This document shows positions 52,001 through 64,000 of a stretch of DNA of 64,000 nt, in pieces. Position 1 is the stretch's first letter. The number at the start of each line of letters is the position of its first letter. This DNA is from Bactericera cockerelli. Its lineage: Eukaryota > Arthropoda > Insecta > Hemiptera > Triozidae. Made by a program: the position numbers and the translations under genes. The stretch is from assembly GCA_024516035.1 (NCBI GenBank), contig CM044962.1, positions 10,393,918-10,457,917 on the forward strand. Reading direction: 5' to 3'. A model generated the notes under the pieces. It had not been told where the DNA came from and did no database searches. It saw nothing but the letters and a program-made list of their open reading frames with translations.

Positions 52001-55000
52001 AATTCGAGATTTTAAACCAATTTCCTAAGGGTGCCCAAAAAGAAAAAAATTAAAAGAGTTTTTTAAAAGGAAAAAAAAATTATAAGGGAAATTATTATAG
52101 TTAAAAAAAACTCCAAATTTTTTTTTTTTTAAAAATTAAAATTAATTTCTTTTTAAATTCTTATCTTTTAAATAAATTATCAATTTTTCCCCATTGGGAA
52201 ACCCAAACAAAAACCCCCCTTAAACCCCCTGAAGGCCCTCAACCAATTGGAATCCCGGGAAACCCAAATTTAAACCCCCCAATAGGGGTTAACCCCTTTT
52301 TGAGGAAGTTAAATTTCCACCAACACAATTCCCTTTCAAAATTTTAAAGAAAATTTTAAACCCAAATAGGGACAAACCCATTTTAACTTATTATACATAC
52401 ATTTAATTAAAATAATTAAAAAAAAGGGTTTAAAAAATTAAAACATTTTACTTTTAAATAAAAGAAAAATTTCTTTTCCACAAATACTTTTAAATTATTT
52501 AAAATTTCCTAAAACCCTTCCATTTGGAAGTATGGAAATTTTCTAATTAATGGGAAAGACCCCAACAATTATAGCAATGGCTATTTTAAAATTTTTTTAA
52601 ACAAATTTTTATAAAATAAAAGGGTTTAACTTTAAATAAAAATAAAATTCCCCTTGCCAATGGGCCAAATTAAAAAAAGGGATTGAATTTTTGACAAAAA
52701 TTTAAAAGAAATAGATAGAAGCATATAAACCCCGAACTGCCAAAACAACTTCTGTCTTTTAAGGCTTGAAACACCTCTGGTTTAAATGACCCCCAATCAA
52801 AACCTTTAAAAATTTGATTAAGGAATAGAAGGTTATTCAGAATATCAATAAATCTGGTTGCTTAAAATGAAAATAAGTTTAGAATTGCCCCCCTCAGTTA
52901 ACTCAATTTAGGGCAAAATTAATTAAACATAACTAAAAAAGAAAAAATTCATAGGTCCACTAAAATTTTTGAATTGGAAGAAAATTTAATATAACAAAAA
53001 TTTTAAATACAATATGAAATTAATTTTTATACATTATCCCAATTTCAAATTTAGGAGGGAGGATTGAAATTTTTCAGTGAAGATGTTGTTGTGCCCCAAA
53101 AAAAAGGGGAAATATTGGGTTAATCCTCCAAAATATTTTTTTAGTGGTTGGTTGAACCAAAGTTTTAACTGAAAATAAGCCAAACCCCTTTTTTTTAAAA
53201 ATAAAATGGAAGTAAAAAGAATTTTATTTAATATTGACCTTATAAATTATTAAAACCGTTTTTACCAAATAATAAACAAACCCAGAAAAAATTATAATAT
53301 TGGAAAGAATTAACAAATTAAATTTTATCTGACAAAATTTCCTCCTTTTTATTTGTTTTATTTTAAAAAAACTATTAATTTTTAAATCGTAAATTACCTT
53401 AAGTTTTTTTAATTTTAAATTAATTGGGGCGACCTTTTCCCCAATTTGGTCCCGGTTAAACATTAGGGGAAGTTATTTGCCGAAATTGTTGATGCCCAAA
53501 ATTCCGGGAATTAAAAATTCCCCGGGAAGTTTCCAACTTCCCGAGTAAAAATTAAAATGACATGTTTTTACGTTCAATCAACCTAAAAAGAAATTAGAAA
53601 ACCTTTTGTTTAAAGGGATGGCCAAAAATTTAAAAAATTAAATAATAACAATGAAAAAGAAAAATTTATATAAATAAAGGGTTGATAAATTTTAACAATG
53701 TATTCAAATTAAGTACCCTTTAAAATTACCTAAACCATTTTTATTTAATTTTTTCAACAAAGAATTCAAACATTTTAATTTAAAGTTAATACCACCCCTT
53801 CCCTATTTGGAAGGGGAAACCAAACCCCCAAAGGGGGAAAAACCCCTTTAAATTTTTAAACAGTTTAAGTTGGTTTAAAAGGGGTTTAAAAAAATAAAAT
53901 TTTTTTAATTATAAAATTAAAACCTTATAAATAATGGGGTGCTAAACAACCCCGCCAACCCAAACCCGGGACAGGCCGGGGCCCCTCTCCCCGGCTTTAA
54001 ACCCACCTAACCCTAGTTGGACCCCTAGGGCAAAATTTTTGCCAGGGAAAATTTTTAACAAATTACCCCCTTTTACAAAGGGTACGGAAGAACCTTGGTT
54101 CACCACCTTGTCATTTTGTTTAATATAATAATTTTAGTTAATACCATACCATCCTAATAAAATTGCAACAAACTATCAATTGGTTTTTAATTAAAAATTT
54201 TACCCTTTAAAATTTTAAAATGGTGGTGAATTAATAATATTATTTAATAAATGGAGGGAAAACCCCCCTTTACATTTAAACTAAAAAAAAGGATTTTGTT
54301 TTTTAAAAATCCAAAAATTTTTGCCATTTTAAAAATAAGAAACCTTCAATGGGTTTTCCTATTACCTCCCCTTGTAAAATTCCTACCATCTTCTACCACC
54401 GAAAGTTTTTTAAAATTCCTCCGCGAGGGAAAACCCCTCCGACCCAAGCATCGGTCTCCCCCCCCTTCGGTTCCGGGAAAAAGTCCAGTATTGGAAAGCC
54501 ACGCCAGGGTTTAACGGATTCCGCACAACCGGTCATTCCCGACCCGGGTTTCCGCTGGCCCCCGACCGGGAGGGCCCGGGGGGAATGGGTTCCTTACGTG
54601 GTCCCCCCACTCCTGGTTAAAAATTATGGGTTTTTTTAAGTCAGATTCATGTTCCCTTGTGACACTGTCCCCAAAACCCAACGAAAAATCTATACCTTTT
54701 AAAGTGTTATGAAATGTGGAAAGGCCTAAAAAGAGGAAACAATTTGGGGGGAAACCCAAAAAATTAAAAAAAAGAAAAAGGGCCCCCCCCCTTTTTTTCC
54801 CTATTTAAGACTTACTTAGTTCCCATAAATGGAAAGGGTTCCCGTTTTCCCATTAAAGCATTTAAAAAAAATATGAGTTTTAAGGAAAAACTACAAAATC
54901 AAATTTGTTTTAAGGGGAAGGTTCCCAAAAACCTTGGGTTGGTATTCTTCAAGCTTACCGCTACCTGACCCCACCTTTTCCCCCCCATGAAATATTTTTA

Positions 55001-58000
55001 AAATTTTCCCCAAGGGGGTAAGCTTCCCATCCACGATAGTTCCCCAAAGCTTCTGGTTTCCGGAAAAAATCCTGGGATCTCGAGGGCTGGTCCCCACCCG
55101 CCACTCCCATCACGCAGCTTTAACATTTAAATGCAGGGCATGGTTCCCGAAAAGGGTTCCCGCGGGGGGTTTCCGTTCCGGCAGGTTCCTCTCCTTGGAT
55201 TCCTGGCACGGGGGGTCCAGTCCTTGGGGGTTACGCAAGTCGGGTTCCCAGTATTAGTTATGAAGTAAAAATTTATATTTGTTACCCTTCTGTAAAAAGG
55301 GGCCTAAAATAACCCCGGGCCCACGAAAAGGAAAACAAATAGGTGTTTTAACATTACGGAGAAAAATATACTCCTTTTGAAGGGAAACAATAACAAATAA
55401 CAAAAAGAGGTTTCAACAACCATCCACAATTTAAAAAATTTTATTTAAAATTCTATTTTTTGGGGGAAAATTTAATAATCTCCCCCATATTTTCAAGCCC
55501 CCAAAATTTTAAATTAAAAATTTAATTTAAAGAACCCTATCTAAAACTTATATTACAAAATGATTTCAATAAAACCTAATTTAAAAAAAACCAAAAAAAA
55601 AATTAATTGTTTTGATTCTTTTTTCCCTATTTTTGGATTTTCGAATAATAAATTAATTTGTATCTCCTTTACAATCCCATTTTATTAAAAACCTCTACAT
55701 TGGAAAGCCCCTTTGAACCTGAGGGGTTTCACATCCGGGTTTTCCCAAGATTTAAAACAAAGTTGAATTTAACCTCCAAAAGATAAAAGTAATTTATTTT
55801 TTTTATAAAAAAGAAATATTTTCTATAACATTCCCTTAAACAAGGAACATGATCCTCGGCCCATCAGGGGCCCCCAAGTTGACGACTGGCCGAACCCCCC
55901 CACCCTACAGACCAAAAATTAACCGGAAAAGGTCCATTTGGCCACTGATACCAAATTTTATTTTTGGGAGGGGGAAAAGATCGTCGGAAGTCATTGCGGG
56001 GGTTAAAGTAAAAATCTTTTTTTTTGGGTTTGGGGTTTAGAAAAGGGGTTTGGTACAAAACCGCTGAGGTAAGTCTAAAAAATTTTTCCCCCCCCCCCCA
56101 AAAAAAAAAAAAAAAAACCCAAAATTTTTAAAAAAAATTTTTAAAATTGGGGATTTTTTTTTTGGTACCTTTTCCCCCTTTAAACTTTTTCCAAAAATTT
56201 TTTGTTTTTTCATTTTTAAAAAGCAAAACTAAATTAGATTATAATAAATAAGTTTTCCAAATAAATCTTTAAAAAAAAAGAAAACAAAAAAATTAAAAAT
56301 TTGAAGGGGGGGGGAATTTTCAAAGGGCTTTCCAATAAAAAAAATTACTTTTTCCTCCCTATGAATAAAATTGATTTTTTTTTTTAATTTTTTTTTCAAA
56401 GGGCCAATATTTAAAAATTGGGGTTTAAATTCCCTTTCCGTAATTAAAACAGTTTTATTTTTTCCCACCTAAAAACATAAAAAATTTTTCACCTTTTTCT
56501 AAAAAGAAAAAAAAGGGTGTTTTTAATTCAAGCTGGGAAACCGACGGGCAAAACCCCCTCTATCAAAACCCACCCTGAAGACCCCCTGGTCATTTATTTC
56601 CCAAGCCCCAGAGAGGGAATTTCCCAGAAGCCCGTTTGGCCACATGATGCCCGAAAATTTGGGGAAGGTGGCCGGGAACCAGGGCTAAATGTAAGGGATA
56701 AACACTTTCAAGGGGGGGGGGACCATCAAGCAAGGGATTCCGTTACTGGAGCAGCATACCCATTTTTTTGGAAAACCGTTCTGGCAACCATGCAGGAAAA
56801 ATTTTCCCTTGAGTTGAAAGTTTTGAAAATTTTTATAATTAAAAAAATATTTTTGGGTTTTTTATTAAATTTAAAAAACCCAAAAACCAAATTAAAAAAA
56901 TTTAACCTGGTTTTACCAAAAAATTAATCTAAAAAATTAATAAATAACTTATTTTTTATTTTTATCAAAAAAGGTTAAAGGGTTAAATAAGCAAAACAAA
57001 GGGTTTCTAAGTTGTAATCAATTTGGTTTTGCTTATTTAACTTTTTAATGTACAAAATTTGCTTAGGTGGGCTTGAACACCCCCGCGAATTGATAAGGTA
57101 ATTAATCAAATTAAATCCTACAATCGCCCTTATTAATTAGGATTGGAAATCGGACCAAAGAGGCTGTTCGACGGCTCCCCAAGTACATAAAAATTTAAAA
57201 AAGTTGGAATTTAAAATTTTAATTTTTAAATAAAAACAAATTTATATATTTTATTGAAAAAATTTTCAAAGGGGGATAAATTTAACGGTCAAACCCGAAT
57301 TAACAAAAAAAAAATTTTCCTATTTTTGGCTGATATTTTTTTATGTTAATTGATTAAATATTAAAATAAGGAAATTTTTTTTTTTTTTTTTTAAAAATTT
57401 TTAAATTTTTGGCCTTATTCTGCCTACTCCTGTTTGGGGGGAAAAATGAAAGATTCCAGAGCGGGGTTTAAAACCCCCCCGGGGAAGGCAAGTAATCTCC
57501 ATTTATTTTAACCCTTAAAAAGCTTGAGGGATGTGGTTTTACCGGCGGCGTAAATCAGGGATTTGATTATTTATTTTGAAAAAATTTCAATGGAATTATA
57601 TATTAACCTTTTAAAACCCAATTACAGGTCAAAATTTCTTTTTTTATTACTAATTAAAGATTAATAACCATAAATTAATACAAGGGGGGTTTTTGTTGGA
57701 AAAAAAGAATTGTTAAAAATTCCCTTTAAGTTTTTTTTAAATTTAAAAAAATCCAATTGTTTTGTATTTTATTTATTACACAAATAAATGAATTTAAAAT
57801 TAATTCGGGAAACCATGTTACTTTTTCAATTTTAATTTAAAACAAGCAACCCTTTTTATTTAAATTTATTAATTTAAAATTAAAATTTAAAAAAAAAGAA
57901 TCAAAAAATGCGCCTTTTAATTCAGTGTTCCAAAAACCGGTAAATTTGGCAACCTTGCACTTTTTAACTCCGGATTTGAAACCTTAATAAAAACCTTGTA

Positions 58001-59161
58001 TGGGTTTTGTTTTCAATATTTTTTTATCTTTTAAAAAATTTTCCCAAACCCAAAAACTTTTCAAAATTTTATAAATTATGGAAATTTTAAGGCATTGCTA
58101 ATACTTTATTTTAAAATAAAATAATTTTTTAAAATTTAAATTTAAAATTTTTGGTGAATTAAAAATTTAACCTTCTTTAAATTTCCCATTTTTACTATAT
58201 TCCCCGGTTCCATTAACCAAAATTCATTTTTCAAATTTTAATAACCTCTTCTATTTTGTGTTTAACCAATGCCCCAATGATATAATTCTCAAATTGGAGA
58301 GGAAAATTTTACTTCTAACGGCCTCCCTTGCCCCCAAAGACCTACAATTTTTCCAACTTGCTTAGTCCCTTTCCAAAAAGGTGCTTAATAAATCCCTTTC
58401 CCAAAGAACAAAAAATTCTTTTCTCTTGGGTTCCCGCCCTTCCAAAGGTAATTAAATCCTTTTTTTACAAAGAATTTTTTTAAATTAACCCAAGTTCTGT
58501 AAGTTTTTCCCAAGATGTTTTGGAAAACTCAAAATCAAAAAAATTAAATTAAACCGGGGAATGTTCCCAAAGGGAACCTTCACAATTTTTTCTTTAAGCT
58601 TATTTTTGTTTTTAAAAATAATATTGGAATTATATGGGGATTGAAAAAACCCAGTTCCCAATCGGATAATTTATAAATAAAAAATTAAGTTTTCAAACCC
58701 TAGCTGATAGTTAATTCTTTGGGATTAAAAATTTATGTAATTTTACAAATTTTAAATTGGGGTCAAAGGCCCCCAAAAAATATTTAATAAAAAAAAACAG
58801 GTTTTTAAAAAAGAAAAATTTTTGGGCCATGGTTTGGGTTTGCCTTATAATTCACACCCGGGACGGTGGCTGTTATGGGAAAAGTAAAAATTTGGGAAAA
58901 AACCCCCTTTTACCCCCAAACAAAATTAATTTTAAAAAGCTTATATTTTTAAATTATTCCCCTTTTTTTAAGCTTAATTTAATTTAAAATGAAAATTGGG
59001 AAAACTCCAAAAAAACAAAAAACCCCTCAAAAAAAAAGGGAAATCGGTTTGTTTTTTTACCCACCCCCCCCAAAACCGTTTAAAAACCCCAAAATTTAAA
59101 AAAAATTATTTTTTTTTTTTTAAAAAAAAATCCCAAACCCTTTTTTAGCTTTAACCTTTCA

Positions 59162-59240
59162 TGCATCCATTCCGAAAACAGAAAATTTCGGTCAGATTCT
59201 GCGCTTCGGCGGATTCGAACCCGCAACTTCCCGAGCCAGA
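59162..59240 (-). mobile_element. SINE family D remnant inside the corrupted region
   Basis: CAGAAAATTTCGGTCAGA and GGCGGATTCGAACCCGCAAC, then TTCCCGAGCC, match the reverse complement of the element at 21352-21470 (TTGCGGGTTCGAATCCCGG ... TGACCGAAATTTTCCGTTTC). Confidence 0.75.
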
Positions 59241-59278
59241 AAATAAAATACCTTTAGTTTAAATTTTAAATAATTCTT

Positions 59279-59695
<417 letters not shown>

Positions 59696-62600
59696 TTAAT
59701 TTTGGGGAATAAAATTTTTGTTTCATGTTTTTGTAAAATATTTGCTTTTAAAAAAAATTTTTGAAAAAAAATGAAAAAAATGTTTTTTTTTTAAATTTTA
59801 AAGGTTTTAAAATTTTATAAAAACCCAAAAAATTTTTAAAAAAAAAATTTTTTTTCCCCCAAATTAAAATTTTTAAAATTTTTTAAATAAAAATTTCCTT
59901 TCCGGAAAAATTTGGTTTAATCAAAAGGGGGGTTAAATTAAAAAATTTTTCCTTTAATTTTTTAATTCGGATAAAGGGTTTTAAAATTTCTAAAAAAACC
60001 CCCCGTCAAAAAAGTGTTAAACTAAAACCCTTAGTTTAAATTTTTGGTAAGTTGGGTTTTTTAAAATTAAAATTTAAATTATTTATTGCGTGGTTTCAAT
60101 CTAATTAAAAAATTTAACCCTATAAACCGGTTTCTTTTTCCTGGGTCAAACGAGCACTGGGGAAAACCCCAAAAAACAAAAAATTAAATTAGCCATCTAC
60201 AAAAGGGGTTTTAAAAAGGGGATAGAGGGGATCGAATCCCTTCAACCCTAGTTTTTAAAGGGTCCCTTCAGATCTTTTAAATTTTGGGAAAAATATCAAA
60301 AATTTCTAAAAATTTCATTTTTTTTTTGAAAAATTTAAGTCCTACCGCTAGTTTTCCAATAACTTACCAGCAGTGGAAGGAATAATTAATTCAAAAAAAT
60401 TTCAAGGAAAAAATTTTTTTTAAAATTCAAAAACTGATTTTTTTTCAGGATAATTAAAAAACCCCCTTAAAATTGTTTAAACAATTAAACCCCAAAAAAC
60501 CCGGGAAATTTTTAATCAAGTGGCCCTTCCCTTTCTGGGCCCACCAGGAAATTCCGCCGTAAGTTTATGCCCCTTTTGCCCAAGGCCCGGCCCCAAGCGG
60601 AATTAACCAGCAATTCCGGCCAAAAATTATTTTTAAACCTTGGTCCCAAAAATTATGCGGGCTAAAATAAAAAACCCGAAAATTAAACAAATGGATAACC
60701 AAACCTTAGTATTAAAAGGGGGGCCCCTTAAAATTTCCCGATAAAAAGATGAGGGGAATATGGAGAAGACTATAAAAAAAACCCCAAAAGAGAAACGGCC
60801 CAAAACCCATTGGTTGCGCAGGGCCCCATGGTAGGTAAAAAAAAAAAAAAAAACCCAGGGGAAACAGACCATTGGAATTTTTTTGGCCCCTGGGGGAGCT
60901 AATAGGTGGGGAAGGCCCAACTGGTTTCAAAGAGATTGAAATAAAAAGGGGGAAAAAAAAATTTAATTTAAAAAAAAATTTAAAAAAAGGAAAAAAATAA
61001 TAGACCCAAAAGCCTTTTCCCTTGAAGGACACATAATTATCCCCCTCATTATAAGGCTAAACCGACCCTTGAAGAAGGGGATCCCCTTCCCCGGTAGGGG
61101 GATTGGACGGGGTATACGGGCCGGGGGGGAAAGGGGGAAACAGGAGAAATTTTTAATATTCGAATTCTCAAAAATTTTTTTAAGGTTAACCAAAAAAAAC
61201 CAAAACCCTTCCAGGTGAAACGGGTTAAAACCCAAAAAGAATAAAGGTAATTAAAAAAAAAACTAAAACCAGGGGAACAGGGTGAGGGGCCCAAAGGTTA
61301 AAAGGAAAAAATTGGAAAAAGTTTTTTTCCCAACAAAATTTGTCGGAAGAAAAATGCAAATTGGCACCGGTTTTCCCCAAGACGGCTGACAGTTTTTTAA
61401 AAAAAAAAAACATCTCCTACCTTAAATTCGGAAATGGAAAAAATAATTTGGTTTGGGACAACTCCGTAAATTGCAAAAAGGCCATAATTTATGAAGCCGC
61501 CCTGATGAAAAACTCGGCCCTCCCCAAGGTTACAGGGGGCCCAGGCGCGGGTTAAGGCCCCTGCAAAAAAATAAAAAAAGCTTTTCCAAAAAGGCGTTTT
61601 TCCCAATTGTTTAATTGTATGGAACAAAAGGGGTAACACCCCAGGGTAAAAAGGAGGAAAGGGGAAATTAAAGGGAATGGACAAGCTAGGAAAAGAAATT
61701 GGGAAATTAAAAGGAAGTAATTGAGAGAAAAAAAATTTAAAACAGAGGGAAATTTAAATGGAAACAAACCAAAAAAAAACCAAAGGGGAAAAGGGGTTTT
61801 ATATATTTTAACAGGGGAAGAAATTAAAGGGACCGAAATATATAAATTTTTTAAAAATTTCACTCTTTTAATGAAAATAAAACGATTTTTTTAAAATTTT
61901 TTAAAAAAAAAAAAAAAAAAGAGGGCCCGACCGGAACCCAGGTTAAACAATTTAATTAAAAAAAAAACCTATTTTGAAAATGGAACAATTTAATCGAAAA
62001 AATGATAAACTTTTAAGAAAAATGGCCACATCCTGTTTGGAAAAAAGGTTGAAATTCCTTGGCGCCCTTTCATGGCGCTTCAAAGAAAGGGGGAATCCTC
62101 CCCCGAAAGTGGATAAACAACCCCAGCCCCCCAAGGCGACGCGGGCCCTCCGTTCACCCAGAGGCCTTTCCCTAACCGGCGGAAGGGGGTGCTGTGGGGG
62201 AAGCGGGAAAAGAGGTTTTTTTTCCCCAAAAAAAATTTTTAAAAATTTCCCTTTTTTTTTTTTTTAAAAACCAATTTTTTTAAAAAAAAAAAATTTTTTT
62301 TTTTCCCCCCCAAATTTTAAAAAAAGGGGTTTTTTAAAATTTTTTAATTAAAACCAAAAAAAAAAAAAAAAAAAAAAAAAACCCCCCAAACCAAAAAAAA
62401 AAAAAAAAGGGGAAAAATTTTTTTTTTAAAAAAAAATTTTTTTTTTTAAATTTTTAAAGGCCCAAAAAAAAAAAAAAAAAAATTTTTTTTAAAAAAAAAA
62501 AAAATTTTTTTATTTTTTTAAAAAAAAAAATTTTTAACCCCCTTTTTTTAAAAAATTAAAAAAAAAAACCCGGGGGTTTTAAAAAAAAAAGGGGCCCCCC

Positions 62601-62745
62601 GGGTTTTCCCCGGGGTTTTTTTTGTTTTTTAAATTTTGGGGAAAAAAAACCCCAAAAAAATTTTTTGGGAAAAACCCCCGGGGAAATTCCCGGTAAAAAA
62701 AAAAAAGGGGGGGGAAAAAAAAAAAAATTTTTTAAAACAAAATTT

Positions 62746-62776
<31 letters not shown>

Positions 62777-63337
62777 TTTTTTTAAAATTTAATTAAAAAA
62801 AAAATTTTTTTTGGGGGAAAAAAAACCAAAAAAAAATAAAAAAAAATTTAAAATTTTTTTTTTTTTTAAAATTTTTTTTTTGGAAAATTTTTTTTTCCCC
62901 CCCCCAAAAAAAAACCCCCCCAAAAAATTTTTTTTTTTTTTGGGGGGGAAAAAAAATTTTTTTCCCCCCCCAAAAAAAAATTTTTTAAAAAAGGGCCCCA
63001 ATTTAAAAAACAAAAAAAGAAAATTTTAAAAAAATTTTTGGGGGTTTTTTAAAAAATTTAAAAAAAATTTTTTTTTTTTAAAAAAAAATTTTTTTTTTTA
63101 AATTTTAAAAAAAAGGGAAAAAATTTTAAAAAACCCTTTTTTTTTTAAAAAAATTTTTTTTTTAAAAAAAAATTTTTGTTTTTTGGGGTTTTAAAAAAAT
63201 TTTTTAAAAAATTTTAATTTTAAAAACCCCCTTTTTTAAAAAACCCCAAAATTTTTTTTTTTTTTTTTGGGGGTTTGGGGAAAAAAAACCCCCCCCTTTT
63301 TTGGGGGGGAAAAAAATTTTTCCCCCTTTTCCCCAAA

Positions 63338-63371
<34 letters not shown>

Positions 63372-64000
63372 CCATTGGTTTAAAAAAAAAAAAAAAAAAT
63401 TTTTTAAAAAAAAAAAAAATTCAAAAAATTTTTTTTTCCGGAAGTTTTTTTAAAAAAAAAACCCAAAAAAATTTAAGCCATAAAAAAACCCAATTTTTTT
63501 TAAACTTTTAAATTTTTTTAAAAAAACCTTGAAAAAATTTTTTTTTTTTTTTTTTTAAAAAAATTTTTTTTTTTTTGGCCCCCAAAAAGGGGAAAACCCC
63601 CCGGGCCCCGGGGGAATTTTTTCCCCCCTCCCGGGTTTAAAAAAAAAATTTTTTTCCAAAATTTAAATAAACCCCAAAAAGGGGAATTAAAAAAAAAAAA
63701 ATTTTTTGGGGGGTTTTTTTTTCCCAAAAATACTTTTTTTTCCCCAAAGGGGGAAAAAAAATTTCCCCCCCCAAAGGGGGGGGAAAAAAAAACCCCAAAA
63801 AAAAAAAAAAAATTTTAAATTCCCCCCCTTGGAAGGGGGGGGGGAAAAAAAAAAATTTTTGGGGAAAAAAAAACCCCAAAAAAATTTAAAAAAATTTTGA
63901 AATTTTTTCCCCCCAAAAAGGAACCTTTTTTAAAAAATTTTCCTTTTTTAAAGTTTTTTTGGGGGAAAAAAGGGGGGTTTTTTTGGAAAAACCCCCCAAA

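Noticed and set aside
53990..55260. GC-richer islands that might be bacterial or organellar contamination
   Set aside because: No rRNA, tRNA or protein motif could be read, and a host SINE elsewhere in the same block argues for distorted host sequence.
56517..56927. A 136-codon frame in a less distorted part of the corrupted region
   Set aside because: No recognisable domain, and flanking homopolymer inflation makes every frame there unreliable.

Overview
The window is nuclear DNA of an animal, almost certainly an insect. It is AT-rich, with spliced genes separated by long stretches packed with tRNA-derived and 5S rRNA-derived SINEs, LINEs, MITEs, Helitrons and minisatellites. The style of the repeats would suit a hemipteran such as a planthopper or leafhopper, but the species assignment is a guess. 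Three protein-coding loci can be supported. 

Left edge: positions 520-176 on the minus strand are the first coding exon of an M14-type metallocarboxypeptidase; the rest lies outside the window. From about 0.6 to 23 kb there is no supportable host gene, only repeats. These include an 876-bp foldback element (3.8-4.6 kb), 5S-derived SINEs with an internal 111-bp tandem expansion (6.0-6.6 kb), an array of 45-bp palindromic units (8.0-8.3 kb), a 644-bp tandem repeat array (8.4-11.9 kb) whose first unit carries a 922-bp hAT-like element with an 8-bp target duplication, a degraded hAT transposase fragment (13.3 kb), Helitron copies and ends (12.1, 14.1-14.4, 15.5 kb), GT-rich minisatellites, and a second foldback family (17.2-18.1 kb). 

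Middle: positions 23216-36727 on the plus strand hold a complete six-exon CRAL-TRIO (alpha-tocopherol-transfer-protein-like) gene. It encodes 308 residues, and all splice sites and phases agree. Its roughly 8-kb second intron contains SINEs, a Helitron, a partial duplicate of exon 3 and a Dong/R4-clade LINE. That LINE sits in a TAA microsatellite and is itself interrupted by a younger Jockey-like LINE. Each LINE reading frame is spoiled by one in-frame stop only. 

Right middle: 37-44 kb is intergenic with a few SINEs and three MITE copies of exactly 129 bp (two of them downstream of or inside the CRAL-TRIO gene). An intact coding region without introns at 44500-45879 encodes the PDSS2-type subunit of the long-chain polyprenyl diphosphate synthase (ubiquinone side chain). 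A probable 5' UTR intron precedes it. Another foldback copy follows (46.4-47.2 kb). 

Right end: 100 Ns (48901-49000) sit inside a degenerate foldback arm. Everything after them (49001-64000) is abnormal: nearly every homopolymer is stretched, and there is a run of 214 A followed by 196 C. This is best read as a corrupted low-quality consensus, not biology. A recognisable SINE at about 59165-59235 shows that it derives from the same genome. No gene should be called there. The window's genes are not functionally linked. I found no CRISPR array, operon, rRNA gene or clearly functional tRNA gene.
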